Assembly: GCA_000436115.1 (NCBI GenBank)
Contig: FR894538.1
Coordinates: 42,108-74,915, forward strand
Length of the DNA: 32,808 nt
Direction: 5' to 3'
From: Firmicutes bacterium CAG:534
GTDB taxonomy: Bacteria > Bacillota > Clostridia > Lachnospirales > Lachnospiraceae
The notes under the pieces were generated by a model, which did no database searches, was not told the origin of the DNA, and worked only from the letters and a program-made list of their open reading frames with translations. The position numbers were made by a program, and so were the translations under genes. Shown here piece by piece: positions 22,781 through 31,331 of the stretch (position 1 is its first letter; every line of letters begins with the position of its first letter).

Positions 22781-24352
22781 ATGAAGCAGAAACGAAGAGT
22801 GAATGAGATCATAGGAATTGTTTTTTTCCTGACTGCGATTTTCCTGCAGGCTGTTTCTGTTTTCCTTTGCTTTAGCAGTGATATCTGGTATGATGAACTG
22901 TTTACCATGGGGCTGGCAGATCAGCCCCTTGGTAAGCTGATTTCGATTACGGCAAGGGATGTGCATCCACCCCTTTATTATATGATCGTAAAGCTCTTTG
23001 TGGACATTACGGGGGCTTTTTCAGGAAGCATTCAGCCGGTGGCGGCAGCCAAGCTGGTATCAGTGCTTCCTTTTTTGCTGTGTGACCTTTATGGGATGAC
23101 GCTTGTCAGAAAGCGCTTTGGAATGCTGACGGCAGGGCTCTTTTGCTTTTTTCTTTCAGCAATGCCCGGGCTGCCGGGATATATGGTAGAAGTAAGGATG
23201 TATGGCTTTGCCATGTTCTTTGTGACGGCGCTTATGCTCCACGGATATGAGCTTATACTGGAATATTCCGGGCAGGAACAGCCAAAGAAAAGGAACTGGA
23301 TCCTTTTAACCCTTTATGCCGTGGCTGCCTGCTATACCCACTATTTTGCCTGTGTGGCCGCAGCGGCGGTTTATCTGTATCTGCTGACCGCTCTTTTTAA
23401 GAAAAAGGCATGGAAGAAGATCCTGCTGAGCGGGATGATCTGCGCCGCTTCTTTTGCCCCATGGCTTTTCCTTGCAGTCACCGGACAGGTCAAAGCGGTG
23501 AGCGCAAATTACTGGATTGAACCGGTATCCTTCAGAACCCTTTTAGGCTGTGTGAAATTTTTGTTTATGCCGCAGCTTGGCGGGGAAAAGGAAAACCTGG
23601 CCACAGCGCTTTTTCTGATCCTTCTGTACGGCGGCCTGCTTCTGGCACAGATCTTTTCTTACCTGAAACAGGAAAAGGGGGAAAGAAACAGAGAGGAAAT
23701 GGGCTTTTTATTTGGAGCGCTGGGCTGCCTTGCGTCAACGATTGTATTTGGCTTTCTGGCCTCCGTTTTGATCAGGCCTATCTTTGTGTATCGGTACATG
23801 CTGCCCGCAGCGGGCGCATTTTGGCTGGTGTTTGCCGTTTGTGCGGGAAAACAGCTGAAAGGGGACCGTGCCCTCTTGGTGTTATCCCTTTTGGTATTCA
23901 GCCTGGGAGTGAGAAATTACAGGGCGTTTTACGGAGATGAGATGTGGAAGCGGACGCAGATGGAAAAGGCTTCCGCAGTCCTTGAAGAAATCGGGACGGA
24001 AGACATTCTGATCTTCAACTTCGGACAGCTTCAGGCAGTGATTTCTTATTATCTGGGAAATGACAGCTACCTGTGGTATGAGAGCACGGAAAAGTTGATC
24101 ACCGAAATGTACCCTCAGGATCACAGCCTTGTGGAGGAAGAGTTTTCAGACGAAGAGGGGATCCGCAGGTTACAAAAGCTGCTGGAAACAGGAAAAACGG
24201 TGTGGTTTTTGGGAAGCGGAAATGCCAGGGATGAGATCATAGAAAAATGGGAACAGGAACAGATTACAGCGCAGCAGATCTCGGAGGCTATGGTGGAGAG
24301 ATACTGGTTTAATCTTTATCAGCTAAAAAGTGTTGCATCTGACATTGACTAG
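22781..24352 (+). CDS. GT-C family membrane glycosyltransferase (PMT/ArnT-like)
   Basis: A 523-residue polytopic membrane protein with about 10-12 helices. The first extracellular loop has the GT-C pattern of two acidic residues, DIWYDELFTM, followed by RDVHPPLYYM, as in dolichyl-phosphate-mannose mannosyltransferase and ArnT-like enzymes (PF13231-type). These use polyprenyl-phosphate sugars on the outer face of the membrane. The last ~120 residues form a soluble extracytoplasmic domain. AAAGGAGCC precedes the ATG, 26 bp after thrS. The pilus operon promoter lies over its last codons. Adjacency to a pilin gene hints at pilin glycosylation, but cell-wall glycan modification is equally possible. 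Confidence 0.85.
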   Translation: MKQKRRVNEIIGIVFFLTAIFLQAVSVFLCFSSDIWYDELFTMGLADQPLGKLISITARDVHPPLYYMIVKLFVDITGAFSGSIQPVAAAKLVSVLPFLLCDLYGMTLVRKRFGMLTAGLFCFFLSAMPGLPGYMVEVRMYGFAMFFVTALMLHGYELILEYSGQEQPKKRNWILLTLYAVAACYTHYFACVAAAAVYLYLLTALFKKKAWKKILLSGMICAASFAPWLFLAVTGQVKAVSANYWIEPVSFRTLLGCVKFLFMPQLGGEKENLATALFLILLYGGLLLAQIFSYLKQEKGERNREEMGFLFGALGCLASTIVFGFLASVLIRPIFVYRYMLPAAGAFWLVFAVCAGKQLKGDRALLVLSLLVFSLGVRNYRAFYGDEMWKRTQMEKASAVLEEIGTEDILIFNFGQLQAVISYYLGNDSYLWYESTEKLITEMYPQDHSLVEEEFSDEEGIRRLQKLLETGKTVWFLGSGNARDEIIEKWEQEQITAQQISEAMVERYWFNLYQLKSVASDID

Positions 24353-24373
24353 GCAGTCAAAAGACGATAAAAT
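24345..24373 (+). promoter_or_regulatory. Promoter of the type IV pilus operon, with inverted repeat
   Basis: TTGACT (24345-24350), 17 bp, TAAAAT (24368-24373). The -35 box forms one arm of the perfect inverted repeat TTGACT-AGGC-AGTCAA (24345-24360), a possible operator. It overlaps the stop codon of the glycosyltransferase gene. Confidence 0.65.
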
Positions 24374-24412
24374 AAATCTATATCGCATAATGCGGGAAGT
24401 GTGGGGGGAAGA

Positions 24413-24877
24413 ATGGACAAGTTGATCTTACATACCAAAAGAGCAGAGGATGGGAAAGACAACAAGGGATTTACTCTGGTAGAAATGATTGTGGTCATGG
24501 TGATCCTGACAGTTCTGGCAGCAATTTTGATTCCCGGACTGCTTGGCTGGATCGATGAGGCGAAGGGAAAACAGTTTGTGCTGAGTGCAAGAAGCGTGTA
24601 TATGTCCGCACAGGCCATTGAATCAGAAAAGTATGCTGCATGGGACGGAACAGCGTCCGGCGCAAACCATAACCTTTCCGAAGCAGACAAGGAGAGGATC
24701 CTCAGAATGGCAGATGCGGAGGATGCAGTGATCACAGATGTGGTATTTGAAAGCGATACGCTTGGGGGAAGCGGCTCGGCTTCCAATCACGGGTATTTTA
24801 CGATTACGGGAATTACGGTTCAGTATGAGGGGGCGACAGTAACTCTGGCAGACGGAATCTGGACAGTTGTTCAATAA
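24413..24877 (+). CDS. Type IV major pilin / prepilin
   Basis: A 154-residue type IV prepilin. A long, charged 19-residue leader ends KDNKG, followed by the cleavage site and mature N-terminus FTLVEMIVVMVILTVLAAIL, with Glu5 present. The mature domain is small (135 residues) with an alpha1 helix and a polar beta region. GTGGGGGGAAGA gives the ribosome site; an in-frame GTG at 24401 is inside it and is rejected. First gene of the pilus operon, followed by a hairpin, so it is probably the most abundant product. It could also be a pseudopilin of a competence-type apparatus. Confidence 0.9.
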   Translation: MDKLILHTKRAEDGKDNKGFTLVEMIVVMVILTVLAAILIPGLLGWIDEAKGKQFVLSARSVYMSAQAIESEKYAAWDGTASGANHNLSEADKERILRMADAEDAVITDVVFESDTLGGSGSASNHGYFTITGITVQYEGATVTLADGIWTVVQ

Positions 24878-24900
24878 GCAGGAATGGAATTTGCAGGGAT

Positions 24901-24927
24901 ATTAGCGGTGCCATTGGCACCGCTAAT
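24901..24927 (+). terminator. Stem-loop after the major pilin gene
   Basis: ATTAGCGGTGCC and GGCACCGCTAAT pair perfectly over 12 bp with a 3-base loop. It is followed by CTGTATTTATTTC, a weak U tract, so it is probably a partial terminator or RNA-stability hairpin that keeps pilin mRNA above that of the machinery genes. Confidence 0.7.
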
Positions 24928-24965
24928 CTGTATTTATTTCCGGGGCATTTCTTGGAGGAAGAAAA

Positions 24966-26171
24966 ATGGCAAAATTCAGGTATCAGGCCAGGGATAAACA
25001 GGGGAATATCATAAGCGGCATACAAAGCGCCGTGGATGAGGATGATCTTTACCGCAAATTAAAGGAAAAGGATCAGTTCCTGGTCAGTACGGAAAATGAA
25101 ACTGAGGGGATAAGCAACAGACAGCTGCCGCTTTTGATGCTTTCCGAGTTTAATCGTGAGCTGGGAGATATGTTAGGGGCGGGAGTAACGCTTGTCAGGG
25201 CGCTGACCATCCTTTCCCAGGAGGAAACCAGAAAACCTAAGGAGCGGACGATCCTGACGGCGGTGCTGAAGCTGGTAAGACAGGGAGAAGCGGTGTCGGA
25301 TGCCATGGAGCAGCAAAACGGAGCCTTCCCGCTCTTAATGATCAATATGTACCGCGCTGCAGAGACAAGCGGCAGGCTGGCAGAAACAGCAAAAAGACTT
25401 GCGGTTCATTATGAAAAGGAACATCAGCTTGGGGTTAAGGTCAGGGGGGCTACGATTTATCCCAGGATTTTGGCAGTGCTTGTATTTGCAGTGCTCGTGT
25501 TTATTATAGCCTTTATCTTGCCGCAGCTTACGGATCTGTTTGACAGTCTGGACACACTGCCGGGGCCTACAAGAGTTCTCTTTGGCATCAGCAGCTTTGT
25601 GGGAATGCACTGGAAGTGGATCCTGGCCATTCTGGCAGTTCTGGCAGTGGTGATCGTGATCCTTGGCAAAATGCCGGCCGTAAGGCAGTGGATCGACAAG
25701 GGAAAGCTTAAGCTGCCTCTTGTGGGCAACCTTCTTATGGTGATCTATACTGCACGGTTTGCCAGAAATCTCAGTTCTTTATACAGTTCGGGAATTCCGA
25801 TCATTACAGCGATGCAGATCTCAAGAAAAACCATCGGAAACAGTTACATAGAGGGACAGTTTGATGAGGCCATCGCCATGATCAGAAATGGACGTCCCTT
25901 AAGCGAAGCGCTGGAAAGCATTCAGGGCTTCCGCAAAAAGCTTCCTTCCGTAGTCAGAGTGGGAGAGGAAAGCGGTGATCTGGTTCAGATGCTGGATTCT
26001 ATGGCAGATTCCTTTGACTATGAATCCGGGATGGCGATCAATCGGCTGATCAGCTATCTGGAACCGGCGCTTATTATTTTAATGGCATTTTTGATCGGAT
26101 TTATCATGATCGCAGTTATGCTGCCGATCTATCAGTCTTATTCAACGATTGGGGCAATGTCATACTATTAA
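24966..26171 (+). CDS. pilC: Type IV pilus inner membrane platform protein PilC (GspF family)
   Basis: The 401-residue platform protein that couples the PilB motor to pilin insertion. Two T2SSF domains are seen. The first starts at about residue 60 (LSEFNRELGDMLGAGVTLVR) and the second at about 265 (FARNLSSLYSSGIPIITAMQ), each followed by VGEESG- or AAETSG-type motifs. There are three hydrophobic segments, at about 167-190, 215-237 and 370-392. GGAGGAAGAAAA precedes the ATG. It lies 88 bp after the pilin, past the stem-loop. Confidence 0.95.
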   Translation: MAKFRYQARDKQGNIISGIQSAVDEDDLYRKLKEKDQFLVSTENETEGISNRQLPLLMLSEFNRELGDMLGAGVTLVRALTILSQEETRKPKERTILTAVLKLVRQGEAVSDAMEQQNGAFPLLMINMYRAAETSGRLAETAKRLAVHYEKEHQLGVKVRGATIYPRILAVLVFAVLVFIIAFILPQLTDLFDSLDTLPGPTRVLFGISSFVGMHWKWILAILAVLAVVIVILGKMPAVRQWIDKGKLKLPLVGNLLMVIYTARFARNLSSLYSSGIPIITAMQISRKTIGNSYIEGQFDEAIAMIRNGRPLSEALESIQGFRKKLPSVVRVGEESGDLVQMLDSMADSFDYESGMAINRLISYLEPALIILMAFLIGFIMIAVMLPIYQSYSTIGAMSYY

Positions 26172-26191
26172 AGAAAGGTGGGGGAATTGCT

Positions 26192-27637
26192 TTGATATTG
26201 TATCTATCAAACCGTCTGGTACAGGCCGTTGAAATGAAGGACAAAAACACGGCTCTGATTTGTCAGGAGCTTGCTCCGGAGGGAAGCATCATCAACGGGA
26301 TCGTAACGGATGAGGAGGTATTTCTGCCCTTTATTAAGAATTTTTTCAGCAGAAATAAGCTTCCAAGGAAGGAATGTACCCTGGTGGTAAACAGTACACA
26401 GTTAAACAGCAGGGTATTAGAGCTGCCAAGAGTTTCCGGACAGGAACTGCGCAGGATGATCGAAAGGGAATTTGCTGACAGCAGAACGGAGCAGACTGTG
26501 TTTGCCTATCATGTTCTGGAGGTGCTGCCCGGCGGGAAAATGCAGAGAATTCTTGCTGTTTCTGCGGAAAGAGGCTTTTTAGAGCATTACCTTGTTTTGT
26601 TTGAGCAGGCGGGAGTGGAGATCACTTCTGTAGAACCGGCGCTTTCCGTTTTTGTAAAAAGATTTATGGCGTCCCCTGACATCCAGAAGAAAAACTGTGT
26701 TGTCCAGATCCTGGACGGACAGGAGATCATCAGTATCCTGTTTGTAAAGGGGATCTACCTGTACTCCCAGAGGAACCGGATCTTCTCAGAGGATGATTCT
26801 GACCTCTTAGCCAAGGAAGCGGGAGCGGTTGTAGACCGCCTTTTGCAGTTCGCAACCTCGCAGCATGTGGAGGATCCGATCAGCACGCTTTATCTGTGCG
26901 GGCAGAACCAGGCGGGCTTAAAGACCGTGATCGAAGAAAACGGCGGATTTAATCAGCAGATTTTCCCCAAGATCTACAAAGAGGAAAAGCTTCGTGTGAA
27001 GAAGAGATCCAGAAGCACCGGATTATCGGATTTTGTGTATCCCCTGGAGGGAAATGGAAAGAAGGAGAAAAATCTTGATTTTATCCTTCAGTTAAAGAAA
27101 AACAGCGAGAAAAACAGGAAAAAGAAGACCAGGATGACGCTGGTTCTGCCTGCGGCCGCAGTCCTTGCGGTGTGTCTTGTCATAACCGGCATCCTTTCCT
27201 TTGGATATTTTAACAGGATCTCCGAGATTGAAAGGCTGCAGAGGATGATGCAGCTTCCGGATTCCGTAGACGGCCGGATCTCCTATGAACTGGCAGATAC
27301 CAACATTGTCAGCATGGAAAGCGAAATGATGGAAGCAAGGCAGGTATGGGAAAAGCTTATGAGCTATCCTACCTTGACCTCCGGTGCAGCCCAGAAGATA
27401 CAGGAATGTGCAGGAGAAGGGGTATCGGCAAAGATCAGCAGCTTTAACAGGGACAGCGGAGTGCTGTCGCTTGAGGCTTCTGCGACGGATGTAAAGAGTA
27501 TCAGCAGCTTTATCAAAGGGCTTCAGGAACAGGAAATGTTTGAAACGGTAGAATACAGCGGCTATACCAAACTGCCTGGCGAGGAAACATACAGTATCCA
27601 TGTGGTATGCGTTATGGCAGAAGGCGCAGGAAGGTAG
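26192..27637 (+). CDS. Fused PilM-PilN type IV pilus assembly protein
   Basis: A 481-residue protein combining two normally separate subunits. Residues 1 to about 280 are the PilM actin-like ATPase fold (ILYLSNRLVQAVEMKD, LELPRVSGQELRRMIEREF). Residues from about 290 are PilN-like: a short cytoplasmic motif (NLDFILQLKK), a basic stretch, one transmembrane helix at about 315-341 and a coiled coil plus small periplasmic-type domain. PilN normally docks onto PilM by its N-terminal NLLP-like motif, so fusion would fix that contact. The start is TTG at 26192 with AAAGGTGGGGG upstream; no ATG is available nearby. It lies between pilC and pilO, the expected place. Confidence 0.88.
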   Translation: MILYLSNRLVQAVEMKDKNTALICQELAPEGSIINGIVTDEEVFLPFIKNFFSRNKLPRKECTLVVNSTQLNSRVLELPRVSGQELRRMIEREFADSRTEQTVFAYHVLEVLPGGKMQRILAVSAERGFLEHYLVLFEQAGVEITSVEPALSVFVKRFMASPDIQKKNCVVQILDGQEIISILFVKGIYLYSQRNRIFSEDDSDLLAKEAGAVVDRLLQFATSQHVEDPISTLYLCGQNQAGLKTVIEENGGFNQQIFPKIYKEEKLRVKKRSRSTGLSDFVYPLEGNGKKEKNLDFILQLKKNSEKNRKKKTRMTLVLPAAAVLAVCLVITGILSFGYFNRISEIERLQRMMQLPDSVDGRISYELADTNIVSMESEMMEARQVWEKLMSYPTLTSGAAQKIQECAGEGVSAKISSFNRDSGVLSLEASATDVKSISSFIKGLQEQEMFETVEYSGYTKLPGEETYSIHVVCVMAEGAGR

Positions 27638-27646
27638 GAGGCGGGA

Positions 27647-28363
27647 ATGAATATTTCAGTCACAGAAAAAGATAAAAAAATGATTGGCATTCTGGTCGCC
27701 TTTATCATTGCGTTTCTCTTTGTGTTTATGGTGTTTTCTCCTTTAAGCAAAAAGAATAAGGAGCTGGATCAGGAGCTTTTAAAGGCAAAGGAGCAGGCAA
27801 GCGTTTTTGATGACCAGGTGCTTGGAGCAGAGGACATGGTAGCGCAGGAGCAGGCAACAAAGGAACAGCTTGCAGGTGTGCTTGCACGCTTTTATCAGAG
27901 GCTTCAAAGCCAGGATGCGGAAAGAATGGCAACGACCCTGATGCTGAACCATAACCTGAAGGTGCAAAGCCTGACGGTATCCATGCTGGAAAATCCCAAT
28001 AACGTAAAATGGTATCAGTATTCTGAAGAAGGGATAGCGGAAGCTGCCATGGGACAGCCGCCGGAGGAAGAACAGGTACAGGTCTTTTCCCTTTATGGAG
28101 CAAGAGTTACCTGTGTAGCAGAGGGCAGCGAGGCAGATCTGTGGGCGCTGATCGATGATCTTTCTTCAAACTATCCGTCAATCAGTATCGCCAGCACGGA
28201 GTGGACGGTTGCGGAATACCAGGAGCAGCAGGAGGCAGACAGAAGGAATACTGATTCACAGTCAGAGGAAGAGACAGAGCAGGAAACCGTGAAGAGAGAG
28301 CCTGTTACAGTAAAGACAAACAGACTTACCATTAGTCTGGAAATATTCATGTGTAATCAGTAA
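27647..28363 (+). CDS. PilO-like type IV pilus alignment protein
   Basis: A 238-residue bitopic membrane protein. A short cytoplasmic head is followed by one helix at about 12-33 (GILVAFIIAFLFVFMVFSPL), a coiled coil rich in Glu/Gln (about 34-85) and a small ferredoxin-like domain, then a Glu-rich region near residue 205 (DSQSEEETEQETVKRE). This is the plan of PilO, which pairs with PilN. GGAGGCGGGA precedes the ATG; it lies 9 bp after the PilM-PilN gene. Assignment rests on topology and position more than on sequence identity. Confidence 0.75.
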   Translation: MNISVTEKDKKMIGILVAFIIAFLFVFMVFSPLSKKNKELDQELLKAKEQASVFDDQVLGAEDMVAQEQATKEQLAGVLARFYQRLQSQDAERMATTLMLNHNLKVQSLTVSMLENPNNVKWYQYSEEGIAEAAMGQPPEEEQVQVFSLYGARVTCVAEGSEADLWALIDDLSSNYPSISIASTEWTVAEYQEQQEADRRNTDSQSEEETEQETVKREPVTVKTNRLTISLEIFMCNQ

Positions 28364-28376
28364 TGGAGGTTCGCAA

Positions 28377-30077
28377 ATGGAAGCAATGACCGGTAAAAAT
28401 CTTAAAATAGGTGATGTTTTAAAAGAACAGGGCTACCTTTCAGAGGAAGAACTTCAAAAGGCGTTAGAGCTGCAAAAGGGTCAGAAGGGGAAGCGCCTGG
28501 GGGAAGTGCTGATTGAACAGGGATATATTACGGAGAATCAGATGCTGCAGGCTATGGCAGCCAAGATGGATTGCCAGGTGATCAGCGTAGACGGGCTCTC
28601 TGTGGATGTGGAGGCCGTAGAAAGGATCCCCAGGCAGCTTGCCGAAAAATACTGTGTGCTTGCAGTAGCGGCTGTAGGAAACAGACTGCAGGTGGTGATC
28701 AACGATCCGCTGAATTTTTACGGACTGGAGGATGTGCGCCAGATCACGGGAATGGAGCTTGCGATCTTTTTAAGTGAAAAGGCGCCTCTGGAAAAGGCAA
28801 TTCATTTTTATTATGCGGAAATCTCTGCAAGGGAAGCAGCAGATAAGGCAAACCGTTCCCTTGACCAAAGCGTGGAAGAGATGGAAGTGGAGGAAGGAGA
28901 AGATGATACTCCCATCATCAACCTCCTAAACAGTCTGATCCAGCGTGCGTACAGCACAAATGCCAGTGATATCCATATCGAACCCTTTGAAGATAAGACC
29001 AGTGTGAGAATGAGAATTGACGGAACCATTGTCGATTATGTAACACTGAAAAAGAATGTCCACAATTCTTTGATTGCCAGGATCAAGATCCTGGCAGAGC
29101 TGGATATTGCAGAGAGAAGGTCTCCCCAGGACGGCCACTTTAAGGTAAGACAGCCGGACGGCTATTTAAATATCCGTGTATCGGTCATTCCTACTGTATT
29201 CGGGGAAAAGGCGGTTCTGCGTCTGCTGTCCAATAATGCAAGGATCGATAACGGCAGTCAGTTCGGTATGCTGGATGAGGATTATCAAAAACTCCTTCTC
29301 ATGCTCAGATCCCCTCATGGGATCATTTATCTGACAGGGCCTACAGGCTCCGGTAAGACGACCACTCTTTATCTGATCCTGGAGGAGCTGGCAAAGCGTA
29401 ATGTGAATATTTCTACTATAGAGGATCCTGTGGAAAAGAACCTTCCAAGGGTCAATCAGATGCAGGTCAATCTTTTGGCGGGACTTACCTTTGAAACCGG
29501 ATTAAGGGCGCTCCTTCGTCAGGATCCGGATATTATCATGGTAGGAGAGACCAGAGACTCGGAAACCGCAGCCATTTCCGTGCGTGCGGCCCTGACAGGC
29601 CATCTGGTATTTTCCACGCTGCACACCAATGATGCGGCATCCTCAGCCATCCGTTTGAAGGATATGGGGCTGGAACCCTATCTGATTGCCAATTCCATGG
29701 TAGGAGTGGTGGCGCAGAGACTGATGCGCAAAGTGTGTACCGACTGCAGCAAGTTAGAGGAGATCACGCCGGAGGAAGAAAGGCTTCTGGGGATTTCTCT
29801 GTCCTATACGGAAAAGCCGCGCATGATCCGCAAGGCCTGCGGATGCCCGGCCTGCAACCATACGGGCTACCGAGGAAGAGTTGCCGTGCATGAGATCCTG
29901 ATGATCGACAGGGAAGTGCGCAGACTGATCACGGAAAGCGCACCGGTGGAAGAGATCAAGGAATACGCAGTCAGAAATCAGGGAATGCGGACGCTTAAGC
30001 AGGCGGCCCTGCATTATCTGGAAAACGGCATCACCACGGTGGAAGAAGTGATGAAGGTGGCTTATTATGAAGAATAA
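28377..30077 (+). CDS. pilB: Type IV pilus extension ATPase PilB
   Basis: The 566-residue hexameric motor for pilus extension. The N-terminal MshEN (T2SSE_N) domain has two tandem repeats, KIGDVLKEQGYLSEEELQKA and RLGEVLIEQGYITENQMLQA, the type that binds c-di-GMP in MshE. The secretion ATPase domain has Walker A GPTGSGKTT (321-329), the Asp box and Walker B IIMVGETRD (Glu391), a His box (STLHTNDA) and the Zn ribbon C454xxC457 with C490xxC493. GGAGGTTCGCAA precedes the ATG. Its end overlaps the next gene by 11 bp. No PilT retraction ATPase follows. Confidence 0.97.
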   Translation: MEAMTGKNLKIGDVLKEQGYLSEEELQKALELQKGQKGKRLGEVLIEQGYITENQMLQAMAAKMDCQVISVDGLSVDVEAVERIPRQLAEKYCVLAVAAVGNRLQVVINDPLNFYGLEDVRQITGMELAIFLSEKAPLEKAIHFYYAEISAREAADKANRSLDQSVEEMEVEEGEDDTPIINLLNSLIQRAYSTNASDIHIEPFEDKTSVRMRIDGTIVDYVTLKKNVHNSLIARIKILAELDIAERRSPQDGHFKVRQPDGYLNIRVSVIPTVFGEKAVLRLLSNNARIDNGSQFGMLDEDYQKLLLMLRSPHGIIYLTGPTGSGKTTTLYLILEELAKRNVNISTIEDPVEKNLPRVNQMQVNLLAGLTFETGLRALLRQDPDIIMVGETRDSETAAISVRAALTGHLVFSTLHTNDAASSAIRLKDMGLEPYLIANSMVGVVAQRLMRKVCTDCSKLEEITPEEERLLGISLSYTEKPRMIRKACGCPACNHTGYRGRVAVHEILMIDREVRRLITESAPVEEIKEYAVRNQGMRTLKQAALHYLENGITTVEEVMKVAYYEE

Positions 30078-30717
30078 GGAGCAAAAGCTTGAAAAGGACT
30101 GTGGTTTCACCTTAGTAGAAATGGCAGTCAGCTTTGTGATCCTTCTTATGCTGGCGTCCTTAAGTGTGGCAGGGGTACTTGCTTATCAGGACTATGCAGA
30201 TTTTAAGCGGCAGAACAGCTATGCGCAGACTCTGTTTTCAGCGGCACAGACCAAGCTGATCGGTTACAGCGTGCGGGGACAGATGGAGGAGCTTAAGGAT
30301 GCTTCAGAGGAAAAGCTTGATCTGACTATGATTACAGCGCCCTCAGGAGAATGTGCAGCACAGACGCTTAACGGCCTTGAAATGAAAGAGGCGGGCATCT
30401 TTTATCTGGTTGGAAACAAGGAATCCTATGAAAAATACAGAGCCGGAGAATACCAGGGAAAACAGGATAAGGAAAGCAGAGGCTATCAGGCGCTGTATGG
30501 GATCTTCGAGGAGTTTCTGCTGGATAAGCAGATCTTAAACGCCTGCATTGCCGTTGAGTTTTCTCCGGATACCGGGCAGGTGTACAGCGTGCTGTACAGC
30601 GATAAATCCACAGCCTTTACCTATACAGGGAAAAACCGGGACGGAAGAGTGAACATTGCCGACAGGCAGGAAGATCATAGAAATGATTATATGATCGGAT
30701 ACTATGGCATTGAATAG
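30067..30717 (+). CDS. Minor pilin / pseudopilin with Glu5
   Basis: A 216-residue type IV prepilin-like protein. A 13-residue leader (MKNKEQKLEKDCG) is followed by FTLVEMAVSFVILLMLASLS, with Glu5 retained. The body is larger and more polar than in the major pilin and probably globular. The ATG lies inside the last codons of pilB, with AAGGTGG upstream. In the pilus it would belong to the tip/initiation complex with the three downstream proteins. Confidence 0.85.
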   Translation: MKNKEQKLEKDCGFTLVEMAVSFVILLMLASLSVAGVLAYQDYADFKRQNSYAQTLFSAAQTKLIGYSVRGQMEELKDASEEKLDLTMITAPSGECAAQTLNGLEMKEAGIFYLVGNKESYEKYRAGEYQGKQDKESRGYQALYGIFEEFLLDKQILNACIAVEFSPDTGQVYSVLYSDKSTAFTYTGKNRDGRVNIADRQEDHRNDYMIGYYGIE

Positions 30718-30731
30718 AAAGGAGCCTCAAG

Positions 30732-31331
30732 GTGCAGGAAAAGCAGAATAAGGACAGCAAAAATACCGGGGCTACCACCATTGTTGTGGTTTGCGTAATG
30801 GCGGTGATCATGGCACTTTCCATGGGACTTTTCCTGACGGCTTCTGTTTTGACGAGAACCTCCGGCAGGACGCTTGCAACAGAGCAAAGCCGTATTTTGG
30901 CGGTTTCTTTCAGTGAAGAAGTGGAAAAAATGCTGACAGATCCGCAGTATTCCTACTCTGACAGAGTTTCAGAAGAGAAGGGAAGGGCTGAAAATACCAC
31001 AGAGCTTTCTTTGTGGCATTATGTCAAACAAAATATATCCTCCGGGGCCTGGCCCTATTACATGGAAAACGTGGACGAGATCCACAGCAGGGCAAATGCG
31101 GTCAGAAGCTTTCAGATACAGGAAAGCGGCACCGTGGGAGAAATCACGGAGCTTTCCCTTACCATGTACTGGACGCCGGGGGCAAGGAAGGAACGGCCGG
31201 GGCAGCTGTGGGTGGAGACAACGGCAAAGATCAAGGATCAGGCATGCAGTATTACCGATTTGTATGAGCTGAACATGACGGGAAGTGGTGACTATGAAAA
31301 GTGGGAGTGGAAGCATGTGGAAAAAAGATAA
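30732..31331 (+). CDS. PilX/GspK-like minor pilin without Glu5
   Basis: A 199-residue protein with a 13-residue basic leader (MQEKQNKDSKNTG) then ATTIVVVCVMAVIMALSMGL, a pilin-like helix that lacks Glu5. GspK/PilX-type pseudopilins, which sit at the tip, also lack or vary at this site. The start is GTG with AAAGGAG upstream at good spacing. Whether it is cleaved by the prepilin peptidase is uncertain, since Ala replaces the usual Phe at +1. The name is by analogy and context. Confidence 0.68.
   Translation: MQEKQNKDSKNTGATTIVVVCVMAVIMALSMGLFLTASVLTRTSGRTLATEQSRILAVSFSEEVEKMLTDPQYSYSDRVSEEKGRAENTTELSLWHYVKQNISSGAWPYYMENVDEIHSRANAVRSFQIQESGTVGEITELSLTMYWTPGARKERPGQLWVETTAKIKDQACSITDLYELNMTGSGDYEKWEWKHVEKR

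Noticed and set aside
24353..24412. c-di-GMP riboswitch ahead of the pilus operon
   Set aside because: Only about 40 bases lie between the promoter and the pilin start, and no GEMM consensus is visible.
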